57,144 bases of DNA from Caldanaerobacter subterraneus (GCF_004345675.1 NZ_SLWU01000015.1:1-57144), one strand, 5' to 3'; shown: positions 1 through 7,755, numbered from the stretch's first letter. The notes: generated by a model not told the origin, from the letters alone. Program-made: numbers and translations.

Positions 1-51
1 AGCATGAGAAAGTAATGTAGTGACAAATTTCACGCCCATTTTTTGTCAATA
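1..51. other. Left-edge intergenic, possible tail of an upstream gene
   Basis: One frame reads a few codons to a TAA at 13-15, which could be the end of a gene lying left of the window, but this is too short to identify. Nothing else is recognisable before the structured stretch that begins at 52. Confidence 0.2.
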
Positions 52-101
52 CCTGTATTCCCAAGCCTTTTGGGTTTCAAACTGACAAAGTCAAGTACAG
101 G
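52..101 (+). ncRNA. Candidate structured RNA (three-way junction)
   Basis: CCTGTATT (52-59) can pair with AGTACAGG (94-101; one G-T wobble). It encloses two hairpins, CCCAA/TTGGG (60-64/70-74) and TGAC/GTCA with an AAA loop (83-86/90-93). Ten bases further on comes an intrinsic terminator, and murA starts at 261. The arrangement is compatible with the 3' part of a small RNA, or with a leader RNA and attenuator for murA. I recognise no Rfam family in it. This is inference from base pairing only; covariation in relatives would decide. Confidence 0.3.
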
Positions 102-110
102 CAATTTGGA

Positions 111-136
111 AAGAGGGGAATAATCCCCTTTTTTAT
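111..136 (+). terminator. Intrinsic terminator upstream of murA
   Basis: GGGGA (115-118 plus A119) pairs with TCCCC (124-128) around a 4-nt loop, the stem is extended by A/T and G-T pairs, and a run of six T follows. It would end the transcript arriving from the left, or act as an attenuator ahead of murA. Confidence 0.7.
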
Positions 137-260
137 TTTGAAGATTTTTCTATGGGCTTTTATCACACAAACACTTGTAAAATATTATGAATTGTATTAA
201 AGTATATAGTGTGGCAGTATCTGATTTTTAGATGATTTTTTGGTTGAAAGGAAGATGTGT

Positions 261-1514
261 ATGGAAAAGTTTGTTATAAGAGGAGGGAAGCCTCTTCGTG
301 GCACTGTCCAGATAAGCGGTGCTAAAAATTCTGCTGTTGCGGTTTTACCTGCGGCTCTACTGGCAGATAGTCCAAGTGTCATAGACAATCTGCCTGATAT
401 AAAGGACATAGAAACTTTGGCAGAAATAATAAAAAGATTAGGGGGCAAGGTAGAAAAAGGCAAACACGAAATAAAAATAGACCCCACAGGGCTTAATTCT
501 TTCCATCCTCCCAGGGAATTGGCGAGCAGAATGAGGGCCTCATATTATCTCATAGGTGCGCTTTTGAGTAAATTTAACGAAGCGATAATACCGATGCCGG
601 GAGGGTGTAACATAGGAGTAAGGCCAATTGACCAGCACATCAAAGGTTTTGAGGCATTAGGGGCTGAGACTACTATAGAGCACGGTTTTATAAGGATTAA
701 GGCAGAGAAATTAAGAGGAGCTCACATATATTTTGACGTTGTAAGTGTGGGGGCAACAATAAATTTGATGCTGGCAGCTGTCAAAGCAGAAGGGGTTACT
801 ATTTTAGAAAACTGTGCGAAAGAGCCTCATGTAGTTGATGTAGCAAACTTTTTAAATGCAATGGGAGCAAATATAAAAGGTGCTGGGACTGACACTATAA
901 AGATTACAGGAGTGGACAAACTAGAGGGCTGCCATTACACAATCATCCCTGACCAGATTGAGGCTGGAACCTATATGGTGGCAGCGGCGGCAACGGGAGG
1001 AGACGTATATGTAAAAGGCGTAATTCCGACCCACTTAGAGTCGATAATTGCAAAGCTTGTGGAAATGGGAGTAATTGTGGAAGAGTATGACGATGTCATA
1101 AGAGTTAGAAGAGAAGGGCCTTTAAAAAGGGTTGATATAAAGACTTTGCCGTATCCAGGCTTCCCGACGGACATGCAGCAGCCTTTTGCGGTGCTTTTAG
1201 CCTTAGCTGATGGGATAAGTGTCATTACAGAAAATATATATGAGAACAGGTTTAGATATTTAGAAGAATTAAAGAAAATGGGAATGAAAGTGAGAGTGGA
1301 GGGAAGAAGCGCTATCATAGAAGGAGTGGGCAAACTGACAGGTGCTCCAGTTTACGCGACAGATCTAAGAGGTGGAGCTGCAATGGTGATAGCAGGACTT
1401 GCAGCAGAGGGCATTACAGAAGTTTTGGACATTTACCACATTGACAGGGGATACGAAGCAATGGAAGTAAAGCTTCAGGCTTTAGGAGCTGACATAATAA
1501 GAATAAGAGAATGA
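261..1514 (+). CDS. murA: UDP-N-acetylglucosamine 1-carboxyvinyltransferase (MurA)
   Basis: Cytosolic enzyme that transfers enolpyruvate from PEP to UDP-GlcNAc, the first committed step of peptidoglycan synthesis and the fosfomycin target. The protein is 417 aa, the normal family length, and has the two-lobed EPSP-synthase-like fold. Visible signatures are SGAKN with Lys22, and [12 protein letters not shown] with the catalytic Cys116 (Cys115 in E. coli numbering), so it should be fosfomycin-sensitive in principle. The frame is open from a TTG at 240, but the ATG at 261 is chosen because AAAGGAAG lies about 8 nt upstream and family members begin MEKFVIRGG. It is monocistronic in appearance: a terminator lies upstream, and the next gene has its own -10-like TATAAT. 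Confidence 0.95.
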   Translation: MEKFVIRGGKPLRGTVQISGAKNSAVAVLPAALLADSPSVIDNLPDIKDIETLAEIIKRLGGKVEKGKHEIKIDPTGLNSFHPPRELASRMRASYYLIGALLSKFNEAIIPMPGGCNIGVRPIDQHIKGFEALGAETTIEHGFIRIKAEKLRGAHIYFDVVSVGATINLMLAAVKAEGVTILENCAKEPHVVDVANFLNAMGANIKGAGTDTIKITGVDKLEGCHYTIIPDQIEAGTYMVAAAATGGDVYVKGVIPTHLESIIAKLVEMGVIVEEYDDVIRVRREGPLKRVDIKTLPYPGFPTDMQQPFAVLLALADGISVITENIYENRFRYLEELKKMGMKVRVEGRSAIIEGVGKLTGAPVYATDLRGGAAMVIAGLAAEGITEVLDIYHIDRGYEAMEVKLQALGADIIRIRE

Positions 1515-1538
1515 GAGTAAAAATTCGTGTATAATGAA

Positions 1539-1580
1539 CTGCATAACATCTAATCCTATTAATGGGGTGATGTTATGCAG
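1539..1580 (+). promoter_or_regulatory. Inverted repeat covering the htrA start codon
   Basis: CTGCATAACATC (1539-1550) and GATGTTATGCAG (1569-1580) are a perfect 12-bp inverted repeat with an 18-nt loop. The ATG at 1575 is inside the right arm, and the GGGGTGAT ribosome-binding site spans the loop and arm. A TATAAT lies at 1530-1535, so a transcript from it would start within the left arm. It could be an RNA structure that hides the start codon (translational or thermal control) or a DNA operator. The repeat itself is seen directly; the role is inferred. Confidence 0.55.
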
Positions 1581-2678
1581 TATAATTTTAATAAGTTAGT
1601 TGCTACTGCAATAATTTCGTCTTTTATCACTTCTTTAATTTTTATATACATTGCACCTAATTTTTTATGGGGAAAAATTATTCCTATACCATATCCCCCT
1701 GAGTCAAATTTGAAAAAAGAAATAATCATTCCAAAAAGAGAGCCTCCTACTGTAGCAGAAGCGGTGGCAAAAAAAGCGACACCGGCTGTAGTTGGCATAA
1801 CAACGCTGGAATTTGAGAGAAAGTATTATTTTTTAGAAAGGGCTGTTGAAGGAGTCGGTTCGGGATTTATAGTGCACCCCGACGGTTACATAATAACAAA
1901 TAATCATGTGGTTAACGAAAATTCCAGAAATATAAAGGTTTATTTGAGCAATGGAAATATATTGCCGGGGAAAGTAATGTGGACTGACCCGGTTTTAGAC
2001 CTCACTATACTTAAGGTAGATGCGAAGAATCTGCCAGTGATTGAGCTGGGGGACTCTGATAGGCTTTCTGTAGGTCAAACGGCTATCGCTATAGGAAATC
2101 CTTTGGGGTTAAGATTTCAGAGAACGGTGACTTTAGGAATAATAAGTGCACTCAACAGAAGCCTTCCCATAACTGAAGACAGTAAGCCCAAAATCATGGA
2201 AGACCTCATACAGACAGACGCTTCTATAAATCCGGGTAATAGCGGCGGACCTCTGATGGACTCTCAAGGGTACGCCATTGGGATAAATACTGCTAAAGTC
2301 ACTACTGCAGAGGGTTTAGGCTTTGCAATTCCTATAAACATTGTAAAGCCTATTCTTAAAAAGGTCATTGAAACAGGGACTTTCAAACCGCCTTACTTAG
2401 GAATAGTGGCGTATGACAGAGAGATTGCGAGTTACATAACTGCAGATGTGTATATTTACGAAGGGATATACGTGGCGGATATAGACCCTACAGGGCCCGC
2501 CTATAAAGCTGGAATAAGGAAAGGTTATATCATACTGGAGGTAGATGGGAAACCAGTAAATACGATGACAGGTCTAAAGTGCATCATATACGAAAAAAAG
2601 CCGGGAGAAAGCATAAAAGTTAAGTATAAGACGTTGACTGGGAAGGAAGGTTATGTTACTATTGTCCTTGGAAAGTAA
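1575..2678 (+). CDS. HtrA/DegP-type serine protease, membrane-anchored, with PDZ
   Basis: Extracytoplasmic quality-control protease of the S1C family, 367 aa. Order: a short basic N-terminus; one membrane segment at about residues 8-28; a trypsin-like domain with catalytic His111 (NNHVV), Asp142 (LDLTIL) and Ser223 (GNSGGPL); and one C-terminal PDZ domain (about 270-365) that binds exposed C-termini of misfolded proteins. This is the usual Gram-positive HtrA layout with the protease outside the membrane. The chosen ATG follows GGGGTGATG. Its start codon is embedded in a 12-bp inverted repeat (1539-1580). The next two genes, a CxxH/CxxC protein and an RlmH homologue, are its common companions in Firmicutes. 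Confidence 0.93.
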   Translation: MQYNFNKLVATAIISSFITSLIFIYIAPNFLWGKIIPIPYPPESNLKKEIIIPKREPPTVAEAVAKKATPAVVGITTLEFERKYYFLERAVEGVGSGFIVHPDGYIITNNHVVNENSRNIKVYLSNGNILPGKVMWTDPVLDLTILKVDAKNLPVIELGDSDRLSVGQTAIAIGNPLGLRFQRTVTLGIISALNRSLPITEDSKPKIMEDLIQTDASINPGNSGGPLMDSQGYAIGINTAKVTTAEGLGFAIPINIVKPILKKVIETGTFKPPYLGIVAYDREIASYITADVYIYEGIYVADIDPTGPAYKAGIRKGYIILEVDGKPVNTMTGLKCIIYEKKPGESIKVKYKTLTGKEGYVTIVLGK

Positions 2679-2744
2679 AAAGCTTCTTGTAATCTTAAGG
2701 TCAAAGTTGGCGCTACCATGTTTTTTGGAACAGGAGAGAGTTTG

Positions 2745-2912
2745 ATGTATGTAGTGTGTGAAAAGCATTTGGAGGACGCTATTGAGGAGTTTGTGGAAGT
2801 GTACGAGCAGCCTCCTGACATCTACAAACTAGATGAGGTTTCTTTTACCGATTGGCTTGCTCCCCACAAATGTGATTTTTGCGATGAACCTCCTAAATAT
2901 CTGGTGGTCTAA
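2745..2912 (+). CDS. CxxH/CxxC small metal-binding-type protein (BA_5709 family-like)
   Basis: A 55-aa protein with CEKH near the N-terminus and CDFC near the C-terminus, four probable ligands for one zinc ion. This matches the small CxxH/CxxC family encoded between htrA and rlmH in many Firmicutes; its biochemical role is unknown. The frame is open from 2718, but the ATG at 2745 is preferred because AGGAGAG lies just upstream and the family begins MYVVCEKH. It sits 66 nt after htrA and 14 nt before the RlmH-like gene, so co-transcription is likely. Confidence 0.8.
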   Translation: MYVVCEKHLEDAIEEFVEVYEQPPDIYKLDEVSFTDWLAPHKCDFCDEPPKYLVV

Positions 2913-2926
2913 AGTGGGGCAAGAGG

Positions 2927-3373
2927 ATGAAAATACAAATAATAGCTGTTGGAACTATTAAAGAAAATTATATAAAAGAGGGGATAAAATTTTATCTGGA
3001 CAAGCTGAAGAAAATATATGATATTGAAATTGTTGAAGTAAAAGAAGAAGAGGACCCTGGTACTCCAGCAAGTAGAGAAAAGGTGCTAAAGACAGAAGGA
3101 GAAAGGATTTTATACAAAATTGACAGGGAAAGCTTTGTGATAGCTCTTGCCATAGAAGGGAAAGAAGTTTCAACCGAAGAATTTGCAAGCCTTATAAAGA
3201 AGGCTTTTGGTATGGGATACAAAAAAGTAGTCTTTGTAATAGGCGGTTCACTGGGCATATGGGGAAAAGTCAAAGAAAGGGCTGATGTAAACATCTCTTT
3301 TTCTAAGATGACTTTTCCTCATCAGCTCACAAGGCTTTTGCTTTTAGAGCAAATTTATTATGCTCTTTTGTAG
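2927..3373 (+). CDS. RlmH-like SPOUT methyltransferase lacking the C-terminal tail
   Basis: RlmH methylates N3 of pseudouridine 1915 in helix 69 of 23S rRNA on assembled ribosomes, using SAM. This 148-aa protein keeps the knot and SAM-site region (FVIGGSLG, then MTFPHQLTRLLLLEQIY), but it stops at YYALL. Normal RlmH continues about 11 more residues to a conserved PYHK/PYHR tail that contributes to the rRNA or active site. No other frame past the stop restores the tail, so this is truncation and not a simple frameshift. A second RlmH-like gene, convergent and 1 nt away, has the tail but a damaged SAM loop. RlmH is a homodimer with a composite active site, so the two may act together. Start ATG follows AGAGG. 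Confidence 0.85.
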   Translation: MKIQIIAVGTIKENYIKEGIKFYLDKLKKIYDIEIVEVKEEEDPGTPASREKVLKTEGERILYKIDRESFVIALAIEGKEVSTEEFASLIKKAFGMGYKKVVFVIGGSLGIWGKVKERADVNISFSKMTFPHQLTRLLLLEQIYYALL

Positions 3374-3374
3374 T

Positions 3375-3776
3375 TTATTTGTGGTATGGTTCATTCCTCA
3401 ATATTTTATAAGCGCGGTAGAGCTGTTCTGCGAGGAGCGTAGCAGTTAATCCCTTTGACATTTTCATTTGCGAAATTGTAAGTATTTCATCAAAAATCTC
3501 GATTCCTTCTCCTATTAAAAAAGTTATATCTGTTATGGATTTCATTTCTAGGTCCTTTATCTTTAAAGCAAATTTTTCAGAAGAGATGGTTTTCCCTTGA
3601 GGTGTAATCAATATTTTATAAGATTTTTCCAAATCTTTTACAGGAAGTTTTTTTGAATTTTTACAGATTGAAAGAGAAATGCTGCAAAACCTCTGCAATC
3701 TCTTAAAATATTCCTCTATGGCTTCTTGGAAAAAGGGTTCTATTTTTTTGGCTATGATAAAAAACTTGTAGTTCAT
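3375..3776 (-). CDS. Second RlmH-like protein, tail kept, SAM loop shortened
   Basis: The 133-aa protein aligns by eye with RlmH along its length: N-terminal [13 protein letters not shown], a central ISSEKFA (RlmH: LSSEEFA-like), a knot strand FLIGEG, and the canonical end [20 protein letters not shown]. The usual IGG-x-G loop and the MTLPHQL segment are replaced by [12 protein letters not shown] and [10 protein letters not shown], so SAM binding is doubtful. It is transcribed from its own region divergent from tyrS; AGGTGA precedes the ATG, and TATAAT-like motifs lie 20-40 nt upstream. It converges on the tail-less RlmH homologue with a 1-nt gap. It may be a partner subunit of that protein or a decaying paralogue. 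Confidence 0.75.
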   Translation of the reverse strand: MNYKFFIIAKKIEPFFQEAIEEYFKRLQRFCSISLSICKNSKKLPVKDLEKSYKILITPQGKTISSEKFALKIKDLEMKSITDITFLIGEGIEIFDEILTISQMKMSKGLTATLLAEQLYRAYKILRNEPYHK

Positions 3777-3823
3777 TTTTTCACCTGCTTTTTCATTATA
3801 TCCTTATTATATCAAAAAAACAT

Positions 3824-3852
3824 TTGAAAATATTTTTTCACTTTGATACAAT
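3824..3852 (+). promoter_or_regulatory. Sigma-A-type promoter for tyrS
   Basis: TTGAAA at 3824-3829 and TACAAT at 3847-3852 are separated by 17 nt, which would place the transcript start near 3859. The resulting leader is only about 25 nt, so there is no T-box here. Confidence 0.6.
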
Positions 3853-3883
3853 AATACAAAAACCAACTGATGGGGGTATAAAC

Positions 3884-5104
3884 GTGTCGGTGCTAGAGGT
3901 TTTAAAAGAAAGAGGATATATCGCTCAAATGACCCATGAAGAAGAGATAGAGAAGCTTTTAGAAAAAGAAAAGATAACTTTTTACATAGGTTTTGACCCC
4001 ACTGCTGACAGCTTACACGTAGGGCATTTGATTCAGATAATGACAATGGCTCACATGCAGAGAGCCGGCCACAGGCCAATTGTGCTTTTGGGAGGCGGGA
4101 CTGCCCTTATAGGAGACCCGAGCGGTAGAACTGACATGAGAAAAATGCTCACTAAAGAGGAAATAGATAGAAATGCTGAAGCCTTCAAAAAGCAGATGGA
4201 GAGATTCATCGATTTTTCTGAGGGCAAAGCTATAATGGAAAACAATGCTAAATGGCTCCTTGGCTTGAATTACATAGAATTTTTGAGAGATATAGGTGTT
4301 CACTTTACTGTAAATCGCATGCTTGAGGCGGAAGCTTTTAAGACTCGCATGGAAAGAGGCCTTACTTTCCTTGAGTTTAATTACATGCTAATGCAGGCTT
4401 ATGACTTTTTAGAGCTTTACAGGCGCTACGGCTGTGTAATGCAGATGGGAGGAAATGACCAGTGGTCTAATATAATCGCTGGAGTAGAGCTTATACGCAA
4501 AAAAGAAGGCAAGCAGGCCTATGGAATGACTTTTGTGCTCCTTACAACAAGCGAAGGAAAGAAGATGGGCAAAACTGAAAAAGGCGCTATATGGCTGGAT
4601 CCTAAAAAGACTTCTCCTTATGAATTTTATCAGTACTGGAGAAATATAGGAGATAATGATGTGGAAAAGGCTTTGGCCCTTTTGACTTTCCTTCCTATGG
4701 ACGAAGTGAGAAGGCTTGGGAGACTAAGGGATAAGGAGATAAACGAAGCTAAAAAGGTGCTGGCTTTTGAGGTTACAAAGCTTGTACACGGTGAAGAAGA
4801 AGCCCTAAAGGCTCAGAAGGCGGCCGAAGCTCTGTTTGAAGGCGGCGGTGAAATAGAACACGTGCCCAGCATTGAAGTCTCTCAGGACATAATCGGAAGG
4901 AAAATAGTTGATGTGCTTTTTGAAGCTAAAGTCATACCTTCAAAGAGCGAGGGAAGAAGGCTTATTCAGCAGGGAGGCCTTTACATCAACGACAAGAGGG
5001 TAGAAAACGTGGATGAATGCATAAAAGAAGAGATGATAAAAGAAAATGCCATTCTTGTGAGAAAAGGGAAAAAGGAATATCACAGGTTATTGGTAAAGGA
5101 ATGA
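3884..5104 (+). CDS. tyrS: Tyrosyl-tRNA synthetase
   Basis: Class I aminoacyl-tRNA synthetase that charges tRNA-Tyr, cytosolic homodimer, 406 aa. The HIGH-type motif is HVGH (His45), within [13 protein letters not shown]. The KMSKS-type motif is KMGKT, beginning at Lys227. The C-terminal 70 residues form an S4-like RNA-binding domain ([20 protein letters not shown]). The frame is open from 3824, but the GTG at 3884 is chosen: GGGGG lies 8-12 nt upstream, and homologues begin [12 protein letters not shown]. The gene has its own promoter and is followed after 7 nt by the nucleosidase gene, which probably shares its transcript. Confidence 0.94.
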   Translation: MSVLEVLKERGYIAQMTHEEEIEKLLEKEKITFYIGFDPTADSLHVGHLIQIMTMAHMQRAGHRPIVLLGGGTALIGDPSGRTDMRKMLTKEEIDRNAEAFKKQMERFIDFSEGKAIMENNAKWLLGLNYIEFLRDIGVHFTVNRMLEAEAFKTRMERGLTFLEFNYMLMQAYDFLELYRRYGCVMQMGGNDQWSNIIAGVELIRKKEGKQAYGMTFVLLTTSEGKKMGKTEKGAIWLDPKKTSPYEFYQYWRNIGDNDVEKALALLTFLPMDEVRRLGRLRDKEINEAKKVLAFEVTKLVHGEEEALKAQKAAEALFEGGGEIEHVPSIEVSQDIIGRKIVDVLFEAKVIPSKSEGRRLIQQGGLYINDKRVENVDECIKEEMIKENAILVRKGKKEYHRLLVKE

Positions 5105-5111
5105 ATGCAAT

Positions 5112-5927
5112 ATGATTTTCCTTTTTACTGCTCTTTATGCTGAAGCTTACCCTTTTATAAACTATTTTAAACTAAAAAGAGACCTTCAAAACAATTATTT
5201 TCAAGTTTTTTCAAATGACGAGGCCCTGCTAACTGTGACAGGAGTTGGCAAGATAAATAGTGCTATAGCAGTAGCCTACACTTTAGGAAGATATGGGATT
5301 TACAGGGATAGCTTTGCATTAAATTTTGGAATTGCCGGATCGAAGTTTCCACAAATGAAAGGGCATCTTTATTTAATCAACAAAGTGATAGACAGTGAAA
5401 CTAAAAAGGTTTTTGTACCTGATGTTTTAGTTGACCATTCCTTTGAGGAAAGCGACCTTGAGACTTTTAACCATCCTGTAAAGGATGCTTATAGAATGGA
5501 AGCAAATTTGTGTGATATGGAAGGAAGCGGTTTTTACCAAGCCGCTTCAAAGTTTTTTGATGCCCATCAGATTTACCTTTTGAAGCTGGTGTCTGATTCC
5601 TTGGATTTTGAAGGGATTTCTCGAGACTTTGTGATTCAGCTTGTTGAAGAGAAATTAAAAGAAATAGATGAATTCATCAAAATGATAAAAGAAAGTTTTA
5701 AAACCGAGGAAGTTTTTTCAGAAGAAGAAAAGAATATTATTAAGACTTTGTCAGACAAGTTGAAGTTGACAGCAAGTCAGAGGCAGATTTTATACAAAGC
5801 TTGCCTTCACTATAAAGTGCGGGAAAATAAAGGCGTTGATTTTTTAAAAGGTTTTTTTGGGATGGAGGTTACAAACAAAAAAGAGAGGGAGAAGGCCTTT
5901 GAAGAAGTTCTCTCACATTTACGTTGA
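5112..5927 (+). CDS. Nucleosidase/nucleoside phosphorylase-like protein with C-terminal extension
   Basis: Residues 1-200 follow the MTA/SAH nucleosidase (PNP/UDP phosphorylase) fold: the GVGKINSAIA strand-turn, FALNFGIAGSK (cf. NxGxAG), CDMEGSGFYQAA (cf. the DMESAA ribose-binding motif), and LVSDSLD (the catalytic Asp motif). The last 70 residues are a helical extension not typical of the family. The gene overlaps the following radical-SAM gene by 29 bp, so the two are probably translationally coupled. MTAN-type enzymes also cleave 5'-deoxyadenosine, a by-product that inhibits radical-SAM enzymes, so a clean-up role for the neighbour is plausible but inferred. The exact substrate cannot be read from sequence. 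Confidence 0.75.
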   Translation: MIFLFTALYAEAYPFINYFKLKRDLQNNYFQVFSNDEALLTVTGVGKINSAIAVAYTLGRYGIYRDSFALNFGIAGSKFPQMKGHLYLINKVIDSETKKVFVPDVLVDHSFEESDLETFNHPVKDAYRMEANLCDMEGSGFYQAASKFFDAHQIYLLKLVSDSLDFEGISRDFVIQLVEEKLKEIDEFIKMIKESFKTEEVFSEEEKNIIKTLSDKLKLTASQRQILYKACLHYKVRENKGVDFLKGFFGMEVTNKKEREKAFEEVLSHLR

Positions 5928-6903
5928 AGAGGATGTAAAAAACCATCCTTTGACGATAAAAATATTGAGTAAGTTTCCTAAGAGCAAAATTGTATATATT
6001 AACAGATACAGTGAAGTTTTTAACAGGCCCAATCAAAATTATTTGGTTCAGAAAAAGGGGCAGAACCTGATAATTGCTAAGAAAAGGCATGATTTTCTGT
6101 ATAAAGGGTCAGAACTTTGTGAAGATTTTGGAAATATACATTTTTTCCATACATCGAATATATACAATTGCGTCTATGAGTGTGAATACTGCTATCTGCA
6201 AGGGTTGTACCCTTCTGCTCACTTGGTGATATTTGTAAATATGGAAGATTATTTCAGAGAAATAGACAAGCTCATAGAAAGAAAAAAGATATATTTGAGC
6301 ATTTCCTATGAGACGGATTTGCTGGCATTAGAATATTTAACGGGTTTTACCAGAGAGTGGATTGAATACGCTTCTTCTAGGGACCTCCTTTTGGAGATTA
6401 AGACGAAGAGCGCTAACTTTCCTGCTTTGGAAGATTTGGAGATTCCACCAAATGTCATTTTTGCTTGGACTTTGTTGCCGCAACCTGTAATTGATAGATA
6501 TGAGAAATTTACTCCTTCTCTTGAGATGAGATTAAAAAGCATCAAAAAAGCCATTTCAAGAGGGCTTAGAATCAGAATATCTATTGAGCCTGTAATGTAC
6601 TTGGAAAACTTTGAAGAAGTGTACAGCCAATTTGTTAAAGAAGTTTTCTCCTGCATTCCTGAAAAGAGCGTAAGAGATGTGAATATTGGCGCTTTTAGGC
6701 TGCCAAAAGAACAGGCAAAAAGGATAGAAAAGTTAAACGAGGCCTCCCTTATATTTTGCTATGACACTGTTGTGAAAGATGAGGTTTTTACGTACAGGAA
6801 CGCTTCAGATTATGAGAATTTTGTTGCAGAAGAAGTAAAGAAATATGTCCCTTCAGAGAAAGTGTATGTATTCAATAAAAAAGAAAAAAGCTCCCTTTTT
6901 TGA
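5899..6903 (+). CDS. Spore photoproduct lyase-family radical SAM protein
   Basis: A 334-aa SplB-like protein. SPL repairs the spore photoproduct thymine dimer using a 4Fe-4S cluster and SAM. The cluster motif CVYECEYC gives Cys91, Cys95 and Cys98, which I recall as the B. subtilis SplB positions, and the N-terminal YSEVFNRPNQNYLVQKK region also matches SPL. By eye, the hydrogen-donor cysteine of B. subtilis SPL (Cys141, in a CTSD context) aligns with a Tyr in SYETD, so classical SPL chemistry is uncertain. The start is set at TTG 5899, because GGGAGAAGG precedes it and the upstream frame lies inside the nucleosidase gene, which it overlaps by 29 bp. It could be a divergent SPL or a related repair enzyme. 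Confidence 0.8.
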   Translation: MKKFSHIYVEEDVKNHPLTIKILSKFPKSKIVYINRYSEVFNRPNQNYLVQKKGQNLIIAKKRHDFLYKGSELCEDFGNIHFFHTSNIYNCVYECEYCYLQGLYPSAHLVIFVNMEDYFREIDKLIERKKIYLSISYETDLLALEYLTGFTREWIEYASSRDLLLEIKTKSANFPALEDLEIPPNVIFAWTLLPQPVIDRYEKFTPSLEMRLKSIKKAISRGLRIRISIEPVMYLENFEEVYSQFVKEVFSCIPEKSVRDVNIGAFRLPKEQAKRIEKLNEASLIFCYDTVVKDEVFTYRNASDYENFVAEEVKKYVPSEKVYVFNKKEKSSLF

Positions 6904-7072
6904 GGTTTTCCTTTACATCAATAAACCAAGTGCCTCCTTCGCTTTTTTCCATCTTTATTTCCTGCTTTTTATTATCTTTTAAGAGGCACAAATACACTTT
7001 CTCTGCGGAGGGGGCCCAGAGACGGAATTTTGAAGAAGAAAAGGTTCTTGTATGGGCAATTGGGGAAGATTG
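6875..7072 (-). pseudogene. Remnant of a pullulanase-type CBM48 region
   Basis: On the minus strand one frame reads SSKFRLWAPSAEKVYL, then KKQEIKMEKSEGGTWFIDVK. This resembles the CBM48 module that precedes the catalytic domain of type I pullulanases and glycogen-branching-type GH13 enzymes (the FRLWAPTA motif). The frame opens just after a TAA at about 7072, has no start codon or ribosome-binding site, and ends at a stop inside the 3' end of the SPL-like gene. The GH13 catalytic domain is absent. It is best read as a decayed fragment left by a deletion or rearrangement. No other gene occupies 6904-7134. Confidence 0.5.
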
Positions 7073-7084
7073 TTAAAAAATATC

Positions 7085-7113
7085 TTGATTTCTGCCCTTC
7101 TTTTACTTATAAT
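7085..7113 (+). promoter_or_regulatory. Promoter for the thioredoxin-glutaredoxin gene
   Basis: TTGATT at 7085-7090 and TATAAT at 7108-7113 are separated by 17 nt. The same TTGATT/TATAAT pairing recurs ahead of sufC and in the CRISPR leader. Confidence 0.65.
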
Positions 7114-7163
7114 ATAAATCGGACCCAATACTTATGGGGGGTAGGAGTAAGAGAGGTGATTCG

Positions 7164-7751
7164 ATGCTGGAATATGTAAAAAGTTTGGAGCATTTCGAGG
7201 AAATAAGAAGTAAAGAAGATGACATTTTTATGCTTATGTTTTACTCAAATTCTTCTCAGAAAAGTTTGGAAGCTTTAGAAGTGATGAAGAAGTTTAGTGA
7301 GGACAATCCCAAAGTACCAGTGTACGTTGTCAATGCTTCAGAAGTAAAGGACATTCACCCGCAGTTTGGTATAAAAGTGGTGCCTTCTGTGATTTTGTTT
7401 AAAGAAAAAGAGCCGTGGCAGTTTGTGTTTGGACTTCAGAGCAAGGAATATTACGAAAAATTATTGGTAGTATCTCCAACAAAGTCATCAGATGGGAAAG
7501 AGCGAAAGCCCCTTAGAGTGACGGTTTATGTAAGTCCTTCTTGCCCGTGGTGCAATGCCACAAAGGCTTACTTGAGGCAGCACAATATACCTTTCAGAGA
7601 AATAGACGTGACCAAAAATCCGGCTGCAGCCGCTGAACTGGTAAGGCGAACAGGTCAGAGAGGTGTGCCCCAGACGGATATCAACGGTACCATAGTGGTA
7701 GGTTTTGACAAAGCAAAATTAAATCAATTGTTGGGAATTACAGAGCAATAA
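7164..7751 (+). CDS. Thioredoxin-like/glutaredoxin fusion protein
   Basis: A 195-aa protein with two thioredoxin-fold domains. The N-terminal domain (about 1-105) looks like thioredoxin (VPVYVVNASEV, the FGIKVVPSVILF cis-Pro region), but the active-site CxxC is replaced by SNSSQK. It is therefore probably a structural or substrate-binding domain. The C-terminal domain (about 115-195) is a NrdH/glutaredoxin type with CPWC (Cys127-Cys130), GVPQTDINGTIVVGFD and a helix end. It probably reduces disulfides or takes electrons from a thioredoxin-reductase-like partner. The ATG at 7164 is chosen over 7134 because GAGAGGTGA lies just upstream. It has its own promoter; groES follows after 54 nt with its own -10. 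Confidence 0.75.
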   Translation: MLEYVKSLEHFEEIRSKEDDIFMLMFYSNSSQKSLEALEVMKKFSEDNPKVPVYVVNASEVKDIHPQFGIKVVPSVILFKEKEPWQFVFGLQSKEYYEKLLVVSPTKSSDGKERKPLRVTVYVSPSCPWCNATKAYLRQHNIPFREIDVTKNPAAAAELVRRTGQRGVPQTDINGTIVVGFDKAKLNQLLGITEQ

Positions 7752-7755
7752 ATTT

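Noticed and set aside
240-260. TTG start for murA at 240
   Set aside because: The ATG at 261 has the ribosome-binding site and matches the family N-terminus.
971-1333. Minus-strand frames inside murA and, likewise, opposite-strand frames in tyrS, sufB, the cmr and cas genes
   Set aside because: They mirror the codon structure of strongly supported genes on the other strand and show no family features.
3777-3883. T-box leader for tyrS
   Set aside because: Only about 25 nt separate the predicted transcript start from the GTG; there is no room for a T-box and no T-box consensus.
6883-6903. Terminator at the end of the SPL-like gene
   Set aside because: The possible stem AAAAAAG/CTTTTTT is almost all A-T and lies within the coding end; too weak to call.
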